A model generated the notes under the pieces. The model did no database searches. It was not told the origin of the DNA and worked only from the letters and a program-made list of their open reading frames with translations. The translations under genes were made by a program, and so were the position numbers. Below are positions 24,031 to 33,700 of a DNA stretch of 37,467 nucleotides, piece after piece (within the stretch, counting starts at the first letter, position 1; the number at the start of each line of letters is the position of its first letter). The stretch spans positions 1-37,467 of the forward strand of contig CAWGCA010000056.1 in the NCBI GenBank assembly GCA_963820955.1, read 5' to 3'. The DNA is from CAWGCA01 sp963820955 (GTDB taxonomy: Bacteria > Pseudomonadota > Gammaproteobacteria > Chromatiales > Chromatiaceae).

Positions 24031-25273
24031 ACTGTTGGTGATCCTGGTGTTTCTCTTCCTGAAGGGTTTTTTTTCAGGTTCCGAGATTGCAATGGTGAAC
24101 TCGGACAAGCTCAAGCTGCGGCATGAGGCGAAGAAAGGGAACCAAGGGGCAGGATTGGTTTTGAGGTTGTTCAAAACACCGGATGTGATTCTGGGCACCA
24201 CTCTCGTCGGCACCAATGTTGCGACCGTGACAATTTCCACCCTGGGAGCCTTGATATGTATCGATCTTTTCGGGGCCTCTGGAGATTTCATTTCCATCAT
24301 TATACTCACCCCCGTGCTGTTGATTTTGGGCGAGGTGGTACCAAAGAGCATGTTCCAGCAGAAGGCGGACACGTTTGCCAGCCGGGTGATCTATCCTCTG
24401 CACTTCTTTTCCTATCTCTTCTACCCGGTGATTTTTATTTTCAGTCGAGTGGCACGCTTCGCCACCCGGATCGTGGGTGGTGGTGTGGCGCCCCAGAATA
24501 TGTTCATTACCCGGGAAGAGTTGCGGGTGTTGTTGGATGTCTCGGAGACTGCCTCCGACCCGTCGACCATCGATCGCAAGCGAATCCGTCGGATCATCCG
24601 GTTCGCCGATACCACAGTGGGGGAGGCGATGATCCCACTGGCGGACGTGGTGGGATTTAACGAGACGCGGAATATGAAAGAGGCCATCCGTGTGGTAATG
24701 AAGCACGGATATAATCGTCTGCCGGTTTATCGGGGGAACATCACCAATGTAAAGGGTGTGCTCACCTTGAGTACCTGGGACCTTATGAATCCGGAGCTTG
24801 CTAAGCAGCCATTCTCCGACTATGTAAGCCCGGCGCTTTATCTCTCCCCTAAGCAGACCATCGATCGGGCGCTTCCTCAACTTCAGGCCAGAAAAGATCA
24901 TCTGGCGGTCGTGGTCGATGAGTTTGGTTCTGCCATCGGTATTCTCACCATGGAGGATGTATTCGAGGAGGTGGTCGGTGAGATCGATGTGGGCTATGAC
25001 TTTGATGAATACCAGCCGAAGCGCCGTATCTATATCGAACACGAAAATGACAATTCTCACGTGATGAGTGGCAGGATGCCGATCTCCGAGGTCAACGATA
25101 TTCTTCACGTTGAGTTCCCGGTGGAGGAGGCCCACACCGTCGGTGGATTGATCGTCAGCCGGCTGCGTCGCATCCCGGTTGAAGGCGACGCGATTGAGGA
25201 GTTAAGCTATCGTTTGACGGTCCTGGAGGCGGACACCAAATCGGTGGTGAAGGTAAGGGTGGAACGCTTGTAG
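24014..25273 (+). CDS. CNNM/CBS/CorC-domain membrane protein, second of two
   Basis: A 419-residue paralogue of the preceding protein with the same architecture: CNNM domain (LKGFFSGSEIAMVNSDKLKL and LILGEVVPKSMFQ), two CBS domains (AMIPLADVVGFNETRNMKEA onwards, ending near ILTMEDVFEEVVGEID) and a CorC_HlyC domain (MSGRMPISEVNDILHVEFP, AHTVGGLIVSRLRRIP). It lacks the charged tail of its neighbour. The gene ends at a Rho-independent terminator (25279-25302). Confidence 0.9.
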   Translation: MEWVIELLVILVFLFLKGFFSGSEIAMVNSDKLKLRHEAKKGNQGAGLVLRLFKTPDVILGTTLVGTNVATVTISTLGALICIDLFGASGDFISIIILTPVLLILGEVVPKSMFQQKADTFASRVIYPLHFFSYLFYPVIFIFSRVARFATRIVGGGVAPQNMFITREELRVLLDVSETASDPSTIDRKRIRRIIRFADTTVGEAMIPLADVVGFNETRNMKEAIRVVMKHGYNRLPVYRGNITNVKGVLTLSTWDLMNPELAKQPFSDYVSPALYLSPKQTIDRALPQLQARKDHLAVVVDEFGSAIGILTMEDVFEEVVGEIDVGYDFDEYQPKRRIYIEHENDNSHVMSGRMPISEVNDILHVEFPVEEAHTVGGLIVSRLRRIPVEGDAIEELSYRLTVLEADTKSVVKVRVERL

Positions 25274-25278
25274 CTATC

Positions 25279-25302
25279 AGCGCAGGTCCTGCGCTGTTTT
25301 TT
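25279..25302 (+). terminator. Rho-independent terminator after the CNNM operon
   Basis: AGCGCAG-GTC-CTGCGCT (25279-25295) forms a 7-bp GC-rich stem with a 3-nt loop followed by GTTTTTT (25296-25302). It lies between the convergent CNNM and CofD-like genes. Confidence 0.88.
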
Positions 25303-25306
25303 CGGA

Positions 25307-26500
25307 TTACGTCAGTGAAAGTAGGGCGTCCACCAGCAACTCAGGATCATATTGGGGCGCGTTACGTTTGCTGATCAATCTGGTGTCGATCAGTTGTAAT
25401 CCTAGACCATTCAGCAATTCCTGGGACAGGGGTGGCTGGTAGTTACCTTGATTGCTGTCGATCAGAATGAAATTCAGTAATCTGTTAGTGGGGCAGTCCT
25501 GCCCGGTATCGGCGCGAAGGTGTTCCAGTAGCAGGCGTACCGATTGATCGGAAGTCATGCCTAGTTGTTCCGGATCCTGCCCGAGGTTTGGGATATAAAC
25601 TTTGGGACATTCGTTCGCGGCAACTGCAGAGCCAACTCCCTTCGGTAACAGATTCGCGAGCAGGCTTGAAAAGAAGCTGCCAGGCGGGAAGCAAATAAGA
25701 TCGGCTCGTTCTATAAGTTTCCTGTTTTTCTTTCGTATCTCCGACTTGACTGCAGCAAACTTATTGGGCTGTTTGGATAAAAACAGCCGTTTGATCGGAG
25801 ATTGCAGAGGCGCAACTTCCTTGCCCGTAAGCAGATGTTGACCGATGACCTGACTGCCGTCTTCCAGTTCGGCACCGAGATGGAGGTTGTCATTTACCAC
25901 CGCGCGCACGGTTCCAAGAACGTTAACCAGCTTTGAAAACAGGAAGATGATTGGATCCAGATGTTGATGATTGTTCAGATAGCCTCCGGCAAGAATCAGG
26001 TTGCCGATACTGGCACCCCGCAGGTCGAAGCTGGAGGGCATGGCGTCATAGAAGTACCCGATCTGATTGCGGATGAGACGTCGCATGGGGTTGGAAATTG
26101 CATCGACCAATGGGTCTTTGCCCTGGAGCATTGCTTCGAGCTGCTGCAAAAGAGTGCCCTGGTTCCCCTCTTCAGGGAAACGATAGGTAAACAGTTTATA
26201 GACCTCCGGGTGCCCGGTAATGGTCTCGTCGGCCAAGGCCATTAGACGACTACGCAGGTCGCCGATGGAAGGCATGGTAAAGGCCTGACGCAATTTGGCA
26301 GAACTGCCCCCCGAATCGAATGGGGTCACCATGTGAATGGAGTTGTGGGTAAATTTCTTAAGCACCTGACTAACCTCGGTCAGGGCAGAGCCACCGCTGA
26401 AGAAAAGTACGCTGGGGCCAAGTTCCGGCGCCTTGCGGTAACGGCTGAGGCGGAGGCGGTCAGGTAACTGGGCGGCACGGGTGACTCGAATGGAGGCCAT
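25307..26500 (-). CDS. GAK-system CofD-like protein
   Basis: A 397-residue member of the CofD/YvcK fold, closest to the CofD-related proteins of the GAK (ATP-grasp, amphi-Trp, kinase) cassette. The N-terminal phosphate loop FFSGGSALTEVSQVLKKF, MVTPFDSGGSSAKLRQAF, FDLRGASIGNLILAGGYL and the late CFPPGSFFSSLLANLLPKG are visible. True CofD transfers 2-phospho-L-lactate in coenzyme F420 synthesis; the reaction of the GAK branch is unknown. None of its usual cassette partners (ATP-grasp, amphi-Trp protein, HPr-kinase-like) is in this window: neighbours are CNNM genes and an outer-membrane protein. Confidence 0.82.
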   Translation of the reverse strand: MASIRVTRAAQLPDRLRLSRYRKAPELGPSVLFFSGGSALTEVSQVLKKFTHNSIHMVTPFDSGGSSAKLRQAFTMPSIGDLRSRLMALADETITGHPEVYKLFTYRFPEEGNQGTLLQQLEAMLQGKDPLVDAISNPMRRLIRNQIGYFYDAMPSSFDLRGASIGNLILAGGYLNNHQHLDPIIFLFSKLVNVLGTVRAVVNDNLHLGAELEDGSQVIGQHLLTGKEVAPLQSPIKRLFLSKQPNKFAAVKSEIRKKNRKLIERADLICFPPGSFFSSLLANLLPKGVGSAVAANECPKVYIPNLGQDPEQLGMTSDQSVRLLLEHLRADTGQDCPTNRLLNFILIDSNQGNYQPPLSQELLNGLGLQLIDTRLISKRNAPQYDPELLVDALLSLT

Positions 26501-26640
26501 GAGAGACGATATGTTGTGGAAGCTATTCCAAGTTCTCTGTATGAGGTTCAGGGAATAGCTTACCCCAAATAGGCAGGGGTTTCCTGGATTTTCGTAGTTG
26601 TCCCGCCTGCGGCCTTTTTATAGTTGTGGCGGGTGATAAC
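26501..26640. other. Spacer between the outer-membrane protein gene and the CofD-like gene
   Basis: 140 bp holding the presumed promoter of the CofD-like gene. Complementary CCCGCC (26603-26608) and GGCGGG (26628-26633) could form a loose hairpin at the end of the minus-strand 26641-29307 transcript, but no T-run follows. Confidence 0.3.
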
Positions 26641-29307
26641 TTAAAAATCCCATCTATAACCCCCGAAGGCGTACCAGTTCATATCCTGTCGTTCGGTATC
26701 GGTGTCTTCGTCATAGGTGGTCATCCATTCCCCGCCACCTTCAATTTCAAACCGCAAGCGTCGGCTAAAGCGGTATTCTAGCCGTAATATGGGCGACAGA
26801 GTAAAGCGCGAGCCATCGTTGCTGTTGTTGGTTCGGTAGTCCACCCTAATCCGAGGATTTATCCGCCAGGCAGTGTTAACCGGGTAACGCGTGTTCAGAT
26901 TCCCGGTAATTGTATTCGCGGTGCTGGTGTCTGAATAGCGTAATCCGAAAATGGCGATATCCCCAGACTTTATAAGATTACTCCCCACAAACTGGACGTT
27001 ATAAAAGTATTCATAACCGGTAGAGGGGATAGCCTCGACACCGCCGGATTCTTCAGTGCTCGAGATATGGGACATGGTGACGTCGCCGGTCAGCTGGAGT
27101 TTATCGTGAAGGCGACGGGAACCGCCAAAAGTAACCAGATGGCTTTCGGATGAACGGTCCTCGGCCAGTTGCTTTATTTCATTTTTTGAATATGTGCGTC
27201 TCAAATCATCGATGGTGTTTTCGTTTTGACCGATCAATGCATTGCTCAGGGTAAGTGTGGGGCTGGATCGGTAATCGTATCTAAGGTTTATATTCGTCTG
27301 ATCCGGGAAATTCCAGTTCACCACAAGCAGGGCGGTATTCAGTGACGCGAAATAGGTGTCGTAATCCACCAGGCCAAAGAACGACTTCGTATCGTCGAGA
27401 TAGCGTATCTCCCCGCCCACCGCCTGCCGATCGGTCAAACTGTCGACTTCCTGTTGTATGGCAAAAATATTGAAATTCCAATGATCCGCAATGGTGCCAA
27501 CGTCGAAGTTTAGGCCGTAAAAATATCTGTCTGTGTCAACATTCGTATCTTCCGTGCTTTCCACGGGAAATCCCATAACGATGTTGGCTTTTAAGATGGG
27601 GAACGCCTGGTAACTGAAAATACCCCCATCGAAACGGTCGAGAATACCTCCGGTGCTGCTGGATTGCCGTCCCAGCCTGGTTGAGAGATTGAGTACATGG
27701 TGGGATGCTGACAGAAACATTTGCGAAACCCGACTTCCATTGTCGCCATCATTTAGAAAATCTAAGTCATAGCCCCCGGTGAACCGAACTCTTGCATCAT
27801 AATCTTTCGCTTGCAGGCGCCCTTCCATATTGAGGTCGCTTGATAACATCGAGCGAGTGACCAGTTTATCCTCGTCATCTTCCTGAGGTATATTTTCGTC
27901 GCGAAAATAGAACTGCGATAGGCCTCCAAACAACGACCATTGATGCTCGTCTGGCGCAGCCTTCGCCTTACGCAATTTAGTAGGAATGTCTTTTCGCGCG
28001 GTAAGCAGGCCAGCCAGGCGCTGACGAACACGGTCTGCCCCCTCTCCATCTGGGTAGCGTTCCAGGTATTGCTCGTAAACCGATCTGGCGTGGGCCAACT
28101 GGCCTTTCCGTTCCCGGGAAAGACCGAGATATTCCAAGGCGTGCTGGCTGAACTCGTTCTCCGGTAGCTGGGTTACTTTGGTGTAAAGCTGTATCGCACG
28201 GGGATAGTCTCCCGCAGTAAACGTCTGGTTCGCCTCATCCATCAGTTTTTTAAGCCGAGCCGGAGAGATGGCTGGGAGAGTCGGGGCCGTTTCCTGTAGC
28301 CTAGGCGTTGTTTTTCTCGGAGATGGAGCAGGTGTTGAACTGATATCGGAGGAAGGCGCGGCCGGTAGGTCACCGCCGATTGGTTCTGCCGGGAGCGAGG
28401 TTTTCCACTGCTTGGCAATAGACTCTCTTTCACTAAGAGGAACCTTTGCAATCCAGGCCTGAGGGAATCGACCGGCAAGCTCGGCTGTTATCCTTTTGGC
28501 CTCTGCGTAATTGGTAAAAAGTCCCAGACGCAATCGATACCAGGTTTTCCCATCTTTTTGGGTGGTGGTAGTGAATAGTCTGTAGTTTCCAGAGGTCTTT
28601 GGTGGGGCAATACCGTCGATGTCGTAAGGTATGGACCGGGATTCCAGGTTCAATGCATAGAGCCGAGAGCTGGTCGGCAGTGCAACGGTTTTAGTGGTAT
28701 CTCTCTGCTTTGCTGGTTCAACCGGTAATGCCTTGTTTGATATTGGCGGCAATGGGGATGTCTTCTGCTCGAGCGATTTTATCCCTTCTTCGGGCATTTT
28801 TGCCGCAGATGAACGAATCCTTATGATAACGCCCTGCAGATCGGAGGCAGCGCGTACATCTACAAACTCCACTTCTTGGGTGAATTTAATATCGATTGAG
28901 GGACGGGAAAAATCTCCTGCAAATAGATCAATCCGTTTCAACGGCATAGTACTGGTTGGCTGCCAGGTAAAGGATTCTCTGTCGATATTGCCGGCCAATG
29001 CCAAATCCGTAATACGCGGATCAATCGCTTGGAGTTGAATTGACAGCTCGTTTCCCTTATCCAGTGGGGCATGGGTAACATAGCGCATACGCACCAAAAA
29101 TCTTATCTCGATACTGGATTCATTTTTACTGTCACTCACCTGTACAGTGTCAAGTATTTTTTCCTCGGCATAAACATTGAAGGGTGTTGTAATGTTGACT
29201 AAAAGCAAAAGAATAAGGGTGATCTGCGAGAATAGGCGGCAGCATCCCCCCGTTTTCAAAAAACGAGACCAGCAGGATTTCGAACTATCAATAAAGTGGA
29301 ATCCCAT
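26641..29307 (-). CDS. SPOR- and TPR-containing beta-barrel outer-membrane protein
   Basis: An 888-residue exported protein. Order of parts: signal peptide (hydrophobic LFSQITLILLLLVNI, cleavage near VYA|EE); an AMIN-like beta domain (about residues 30-160: SSIEIRFLVRMRYVTHAPLD) resembling the neighbour at 29307-29807; a Pro/Lys-rich linker; a SPOR peptidoglycan-binding domain (about 215-300: TWYRLRLGLFTNYAEAKRIT); a second linker; TPR repeats (about 365-445: AIQLYTKVTQLPENEFSQHA); and a beta-barrel-like C-terminal half rich in alternating polar/aromatic strands that ends in Phe (GGYRWDF), the usual outer-membrane assembly signal. TPR plus barrel recalls polysaccharide exporters such as BcsC, but the cytochrome neighbour suggests an electron-conduit role. 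The ATG overlaps the upstream stop (TAATG), which decides the start. Confidence 0.75.
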   Translation of the reverse strand: MGFHFIDSSKSCWSRFLKTGGCCRLFSQITLILLLLVNITTPFNVYAEEKILDTVQVSDSKNESSIEIRFLVRMRYVTHAPLDKGNELSIQLQAIDPRITDLALAGNIDRESFTWQPTSTMPLKRIDLFAGDFSRPSIDIKFTQEVEFVDVRAASDLQGVIIRIRSSAAKMPEEGIKSLEQKTSPLPPISNKALPVEPAKQRDTTKTVALPTSSRLYALNLESRSIPYDIDGIAPPKTSGNYRLFTTTTQKDGKTWYRLRLGLFTNYAEAKRITAELAGRFPQAWIAKVPLSERESIAKQWKTSLPAEPIGGDLPAAPSSDISSTPAPSPRKTTPRLQETAPTLPAISPARLKKLMDEANQTFTAGDYPRAIQLYTKVTQLPENEFSQHALEYLGLSRERKGQLAHARSVYEQYLERYPDGEGADRVRQRLAGLLTARKDIPTKLRKAKAAPDEHQWSLFGGLSQFYFRDENIPQEDDEDKLVTRSMLSSDLNMEGRLQAKDYDARVRFTGGYDLDFLNDGDNGSRVSQMFLSASHHVLNLSTRLGRQSSSTGGILDRFDGGIFSYQAFPILKANIVMGFPVESTEDTNVDTDRYFYGLNFDVGTIADHWNFNIFAIQQEVDSLTDRQAVGGEIRYLDDTKSFFGLVDYDTYFASLNTALLVVNWNFPDQTNINLRYDYRSSPTLTLSNALIGQNENTIDDLRRTYSKNEIKQLAEDRSSESHLVTFGGSRRLHDKLQLTGDVTMSHISSTEESGGVEAIPSTGYEYFYNVQFVGSNLIKSGDIAIFGLRYSDTSTANTITGNLNTRYPVNTAWRINPRIRVDYRTNNSNDGSRFTLSPILRLEYRFSRRLRFEIEGGGEWMTTYDEDTDTERQDMNWYAFGGYRWDF

Positions 29308-29807
29308 TATTCTGCACTCTGTTCTTGTGTCCAATTGGCGGGACATTCTCCTGCTCTGTCCTTTTCCGGCACGGTCACCAGAACACCTCTGAAGTTAGTG
29401 CACTGGGAGACCGAGTAGGACTCTTCCTCCTGAAAGTGCAAAGTCAAATAAAGGCTGTTACCCATGAGACCCTCCCAGACGACCTCGGATAAAGGGAAGT
29501 GATCCTCTGGAAGTGATGCAGCCTCAACTCGGAAAAGGGCCGGGACGTCAGAACGAATAACATCCATCGGCTGGAGCTCTATACGCAGCTCTTTTCCCTG
29601 ATCGAATGGGAAATGGTTCATATAGCGCATGGGGTAATCGAATTGAACGCAAATGTAGTAACACCCCTGGTATTCCGAGATAAGAACTTCGTTGAATACT
29701 TTTCCGCTCTCTGTCCGCTGTGACAACGAGATATTCGCGTATACGAGTATCGCGATAGCGACGAAAGGCACGAACAGGTAATAAAGTGGCCGCCTAAATT
29801 TGTTCAT
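29307..29807 (-). CDS. Membrane-anchored AMIN-like domain protein
   Basis: A 166-residue protein of unknown function. An N-terminal hydrophobic segment (LYYLFVPFVAIAILVYANI) is a signal anchor. The rest is a beta-rich domain (FDYPMRYMNHFPFDQGKELR, IELQPMDV, later FRGVLVTVPE) that repeats the pattern of the N-terminal domain of the protein encoded next (RFLVRMRYVTHAPLDKGNEL, then LQGVIIRI), so the two share an ancestral domain. Three Cys (GCYYIC and CTNF) and one near the end may form disulfides. Its stop overlaps the start of the next gene. It lies 130 bp downstream of the giant cytochrome gene. Confidence 0.7.
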   Translation of the reverse strand: MNKFRRPLYYLFVPFVAIAILVYANISLSQRTESGKVFNEVLISEYQGCYYICVQFDYPMRYMNHFPFDQGKELRIELQPMDVIRSDVPALFRVEAASLPEDHFPLSEVVWEGLMGNSLYLTLHFQEEESYSVSQCTNFRGVLVTVPEKDRAGECPANWTQEQSAE

Positions 29808-29937
29808 TCATCGCTCTCTGCCAGATTGTAGAAGTCGACTGATTTCTCACTGTTATCGGCATATTTCTGTCGACATTCAGTATCATGGTTCACATAACAA
29901 CACTTACCGTCTTCTGCCTGCTTTACCTAGCCGTCTA

Positions 29938-32900
29938 CTAATCCCAATCGCCGTCGCTGGTTCTGTGTTCACGGGTTCGGCTTCTATATATCGTAGTCAT
30001 CGAGCTATTGGTATAGACATGGCAGGCCCCGGAGCAGTCCCTCAGTTCACTGACCGTATACTTCGTATTTCCATATTTTGTGTGAGGACTGCTTCTATAG
30101 TCTCCTGCGTGACAACCAGCACAGTCAGGTTTGTAGCCGCCGTAGGGCCAGCTGATTACTTGATTGTTGCTGGTGTGGCATCTAAGGCACCCCACACTGG
30201 ATCTGTGATCGCCGGGATAGCCGCCTGATGTATGGCTGTAGCTGGTGGAGGGAACCCATCGAGTGGTTGTATGGCATTCGTCACACTGGATAGTTGTAAC
30301 AAAGTGGTTACCCGGTTTACCGGTCGCAGTGGAACCGTTATGACAGTTGGAACAGGTGCCAGACACCGAGCTGTGATCAAAGCTCGCAGGTAGCCAGGAA
30401 AGCGTAGTGTGGCAATCATCACATTGTCCCGACGTGGGAATGTGTGAGCCGGGTTTTCCGGTGGCAGTGCTGCCGTTGTGACAACCGGAGCAGGTCGCGG
30501 TTACGCTGCCATGGTCAAAGTTGACCGTCTGCCAGTTTGATGTGATATGGCAGTCGTCGCAGGCATTGCCGCTGGGGATATGATTTCCGGGCTTGCCTGG
30601 AGCGGTAGTGCCGTTATGGCAGGAGGCACAGGTTCCGCTCACAGCGGAGTGGTCTACCCGCAGCACCGGTGTCCAGCCATTGGTGTTGTGGCAGTCATCG
30701 CAGGTGTTGGTGCTGGCGATATGGGAGCTGTTCTTGCCGGTGGCAGTGGTGCCGTTGTGGCAGCTTGCACAAGAGGCGGTGACGCTGCTGTGATCGAAGT
30801 TGACCGTGGACCAGCTGCTGGTGATATGGCAGTCGTCACAGGTATTGCCGCTGGGAATATGATTTCCGGGCTTGCCTGGAGCGGTGGTGCCGTTATGGCA
30901 GAAGGCACAGGTTCCGCTCACAGCGGAGTGGTCTACCCGCAGCACCGGCGTCCAGCCATTGGTGGTGTGGCAGTCATCGCAGGTGTTGGTGCTGGCGATA
31001 TGGGAGCTGTTCTTGCCGGTGGCGGTGGTACCGTTGTGGCAGCTTGCACAAGAGGCGGTGACGCTGCTGTGATCGAAGTTAACCGTGGACCAGCTGCTGG
31101 TGATATGGCAGTCGTCACAGGTATTGCCGCTGGGAATATGATTTCCGGGCTTGCCTGGAGCGGTGGTGCCGTTATGGCAGGAGGCACAGGTTCCGCTCAC
31201 GGCGGAGTGGTCTACCCGCAGCACCGGCGTCCAGCCATTGGTGGTGTGGCAGTCATCGCAGGTGTTGGTGCTGGCGATATGGGAGCTGTTCTTGCCGGTG
31301 GCGGTGGTACCGTTGTGGCAGCTTGCACAAGAGGCGGTGACGCTGCTGTGATCGAAGTTGACCGTGGACCAGCTGCTGGTGATATGGCAGTCGTCACAGG
31401 TATTGCCGCTGGAAATATGCGTCGTATTCTTGCCCATGGCGGTGGTGCCGTTATGGCAGGAGGCACAGGTTCCGCTTACGGCGGAATGGTCTACCCGCAG
31501 CACCGGCGTCCAGCCATTGGTGGTGTGGCAGTCATCGCAGGTGTTGGTGCTGGCGATATGGGAGCTGTTCTTGCCGGTGGCGGTGGTACCGTTGTGGCAG
31601 GAGGAGCAGGCGCCGGTGGCGCTGCTGTGATCGAAGTTGACCGTGGACCAGCTGCTGGTGATATGGCAGTCGTCACAGGTATTGCCGCTGGGAATATGCG
31701 TCGTATTCTTGCCCATGGCGGTGGTGCCGTTATGGCAGGAGGCACAGGTTCCGCTTACGGCGGAATGGTCTACCCGCAGCACCGGCGTCCAGCCATTGGT
31801 GGTGTGGCAGTCATCGCAGGTGTTGGTGCTGGCGATATGGGAGCTGTTCTTGCCGGTGGCGGTGGTACCGTTGTGGCAGCTTGCACAAGAGGCGGTGACG
31901 CTGCTGTGATCGAAGTTAACCGTGGACCAGCTGCTGGTGATATGGCAGTCGTCACAGGTATTGCCGCTGGGAATATGATTTCCGGGCTTGCCTGGAGCGG
32001 TGGTGCCGTTATGGCAGGAGGCACAGGTTCCGCTCACGGCGGAGTGGTCTACCCGCAGCACCGGCGTCCAGCCATTGGTGGTGTGGCAGTCATCGCAGGT
32101 GTTGGTGCTGGCGATATGGGAGCTGTTCTTGCCGGTGGCGGTGGTACCGTTGTGGCAGCTTGCACAAGAGGCGGTGACGCTGCTGTGATCGAAGTTGACC
32201 GTGGACCAGCTGCTGGTGATATGGCAGTCGTCACAGGTATTGCCGCTGGAAATATGCGTCGTATTCTTGCCCATGGCGGTGGTGCCGTTATGGCAGGAGG
32301 CACAGGTTCCGCTTACGGCGGAATGGTCTACCCGCAGCACCGGCGTCCAGCCATTGGTGGTGTGGCAGTCATCGCAGGTGCTGGTGCTGGCGATATGGGA
32401 GCTGTTCTTGCCGGTGGCGGTGGTACCGTTGTGGCAGGAGGAGCAGGCGCCGGTGGCGCTGCTGTGATCGAAGTTAACCGTGGACCAGCTGCTGGTGGTG
32501 TGGCAATCGTCGCAGGCATTACCGCTGGCAATGTGCGTCGTATTCTTGCCTATGGCGGTGGTGCCGTTATGGCAGGAGGCACAGGTTCCGCTTACGGCGG
32601 AGTGGTCTACCCGCAGCACCGGCGTCCAGCCATTGGTGGTGTGGCAGTCATCGCAGTTGCTGGTGCTGGCGATATGGGAGCTGTTCTTGCCGGTGGCGGT
32701 GGTACCGTTGTGGCAGGAGGAGCAGGCGCCGGTGGCGCTGCTGTGATCGAAGTTAACCGTGGACCAGCTGCTGGTGGTGTGGCAATCGTCGCAGGCATTA
32801 CCGCTGGCAATGTGCGTCGTATTCTTGCCTATGGCGGTGGTGCCGTTATGGCAGGAGGCACAGGTTCCGCTCACGGCGGAGTGGTCTACCCGCAGCACCG

Positions 32901-33694
32901 GTGTCCAGCCATTGGTGGTGTGGCAGTCATCGCAGTTGCTGGTGCTGGCGATATGGGAGCTGTTCTTGCCGGTGGCGGTGGTACCGTTGTGGCAGGAGGA
33001 GCAGGCGCCGGTGGCGCTGCTGTGATCGAAGTTAACCGTGGACCAGCTGCTGGTGGTGTGGCAATCGTCGCAGGCATTACCGCTGGCAATGTGCGTCGTA
33101 TTCTTGCCTATGGCGGTGGTGCCGTTATGGCAGGAGGCACAGGTTCCGCTCACGGCGGAGTGGTCTACCCGCAGCACCGGTGTCCAGCCATTGGTGGTGT
33201 GGCAGCTGTCGCAGGTGCTGCTGCTGGCAATATGGGAGCTGTTCTTGCCGGTGGCGGTGGTACCGTTGTGGCAGCTGGAGCAGGAGGCGGTGACGCTGCT
33301 GTGATCGAAGTTAACCGTGGACCAGCTGCTGGTGGTGTGGCAATCGTCGCAGGCATTACCGCTGGCAATGTGCGTCGTATTCTTGCCTATGGCGGTGGTG
33401 CCGTTATGGCAGGAGGCACAGGTTCCGCTCACGGCGGAGTGGTCTACCCGCAGCACCGGTGTCCAGCCATTGGTGGTGTGGCAGTCATCGCAGTTGCTGG
33501 TGCTGGCGATATGGGAGCTGTTCTTGCCGGTGGCGGTGGTACCGTTGTGGCAGGAGGAGCAGGCGCCGGTGGCGCTGCTGTGATCGAAGTTAACCGTGGA
33601 CCAGCTGCTGGTGGTGTGGCAATCGTCGCAGGCATTACCGCTGGCAATGTGCGTCGTATTCTTGCCTATGGCGGTGGTGCCGTTATGGCAGGAG
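29938..33694 (-). CDS. Giant tandem-repeat multiheme c-type cytochrome, N-terminus missing
   Basis: About 1250 residues are visible. I count 51 CXXCH heme motifs plus one CX3CH (CSGACH) near the C-terminus and one motif cut at the join. The core is a 93-residue unit with four hemes: CASCHNGTTAxGK...H, CDDCHTTSSW...FDH, CSSCHNGTTATGKNSSH, CDDCHTTNGW...DH, repeated about 11 times with small variation, then a more diverged C-terminal region (CLRCH, CAGCH). Each motif is followed by another conserved His that could be the distal ligand, giving bis-His hemes. The signal peptide and true start are not in this window: at 33694 the sequence changes to an unrelated actinobacterial genome. Function is probably electron storage or long-range transfer in the envelope; donor and acceptor are unknown. 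Confidence 0.9.
30560..33694. repeat. 279-bp tandem repeat array in the multiheme cytochrome gene
   Basis: About 11 copies of a 279-bp unit (93 codons, four heme motifs). Neighbouring units are nearly identical; three unit types can be told apart by the residues after the first heme: AIGKNTTHIASGNA, AMGKNTTHI(S/P)SGNT and APGKPGNHIPSGNT. From N to C the order is I five times, then M, P, M, M, P, P, P. The mosaic suggests recent duplication and gene conversion. The true copy number may be mis-assembled. Confidence 0.93.
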
Positions 33695-33700
33695 AGGGCA
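33690..33700. other. Probable chimeric assembly junction
   Basis: Up to GGCAGGAG (33687-33694) the sequence follows the 279-bp repeat, which should continue GCACAGG. Instead it changes to AGGGCATGCGG and high-GC actinobacterial coding sequence. Both the cytochrome frame to the left and the LPXTG-protein frame to the right lack their N-termini at this point. Confidence 0.85.
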
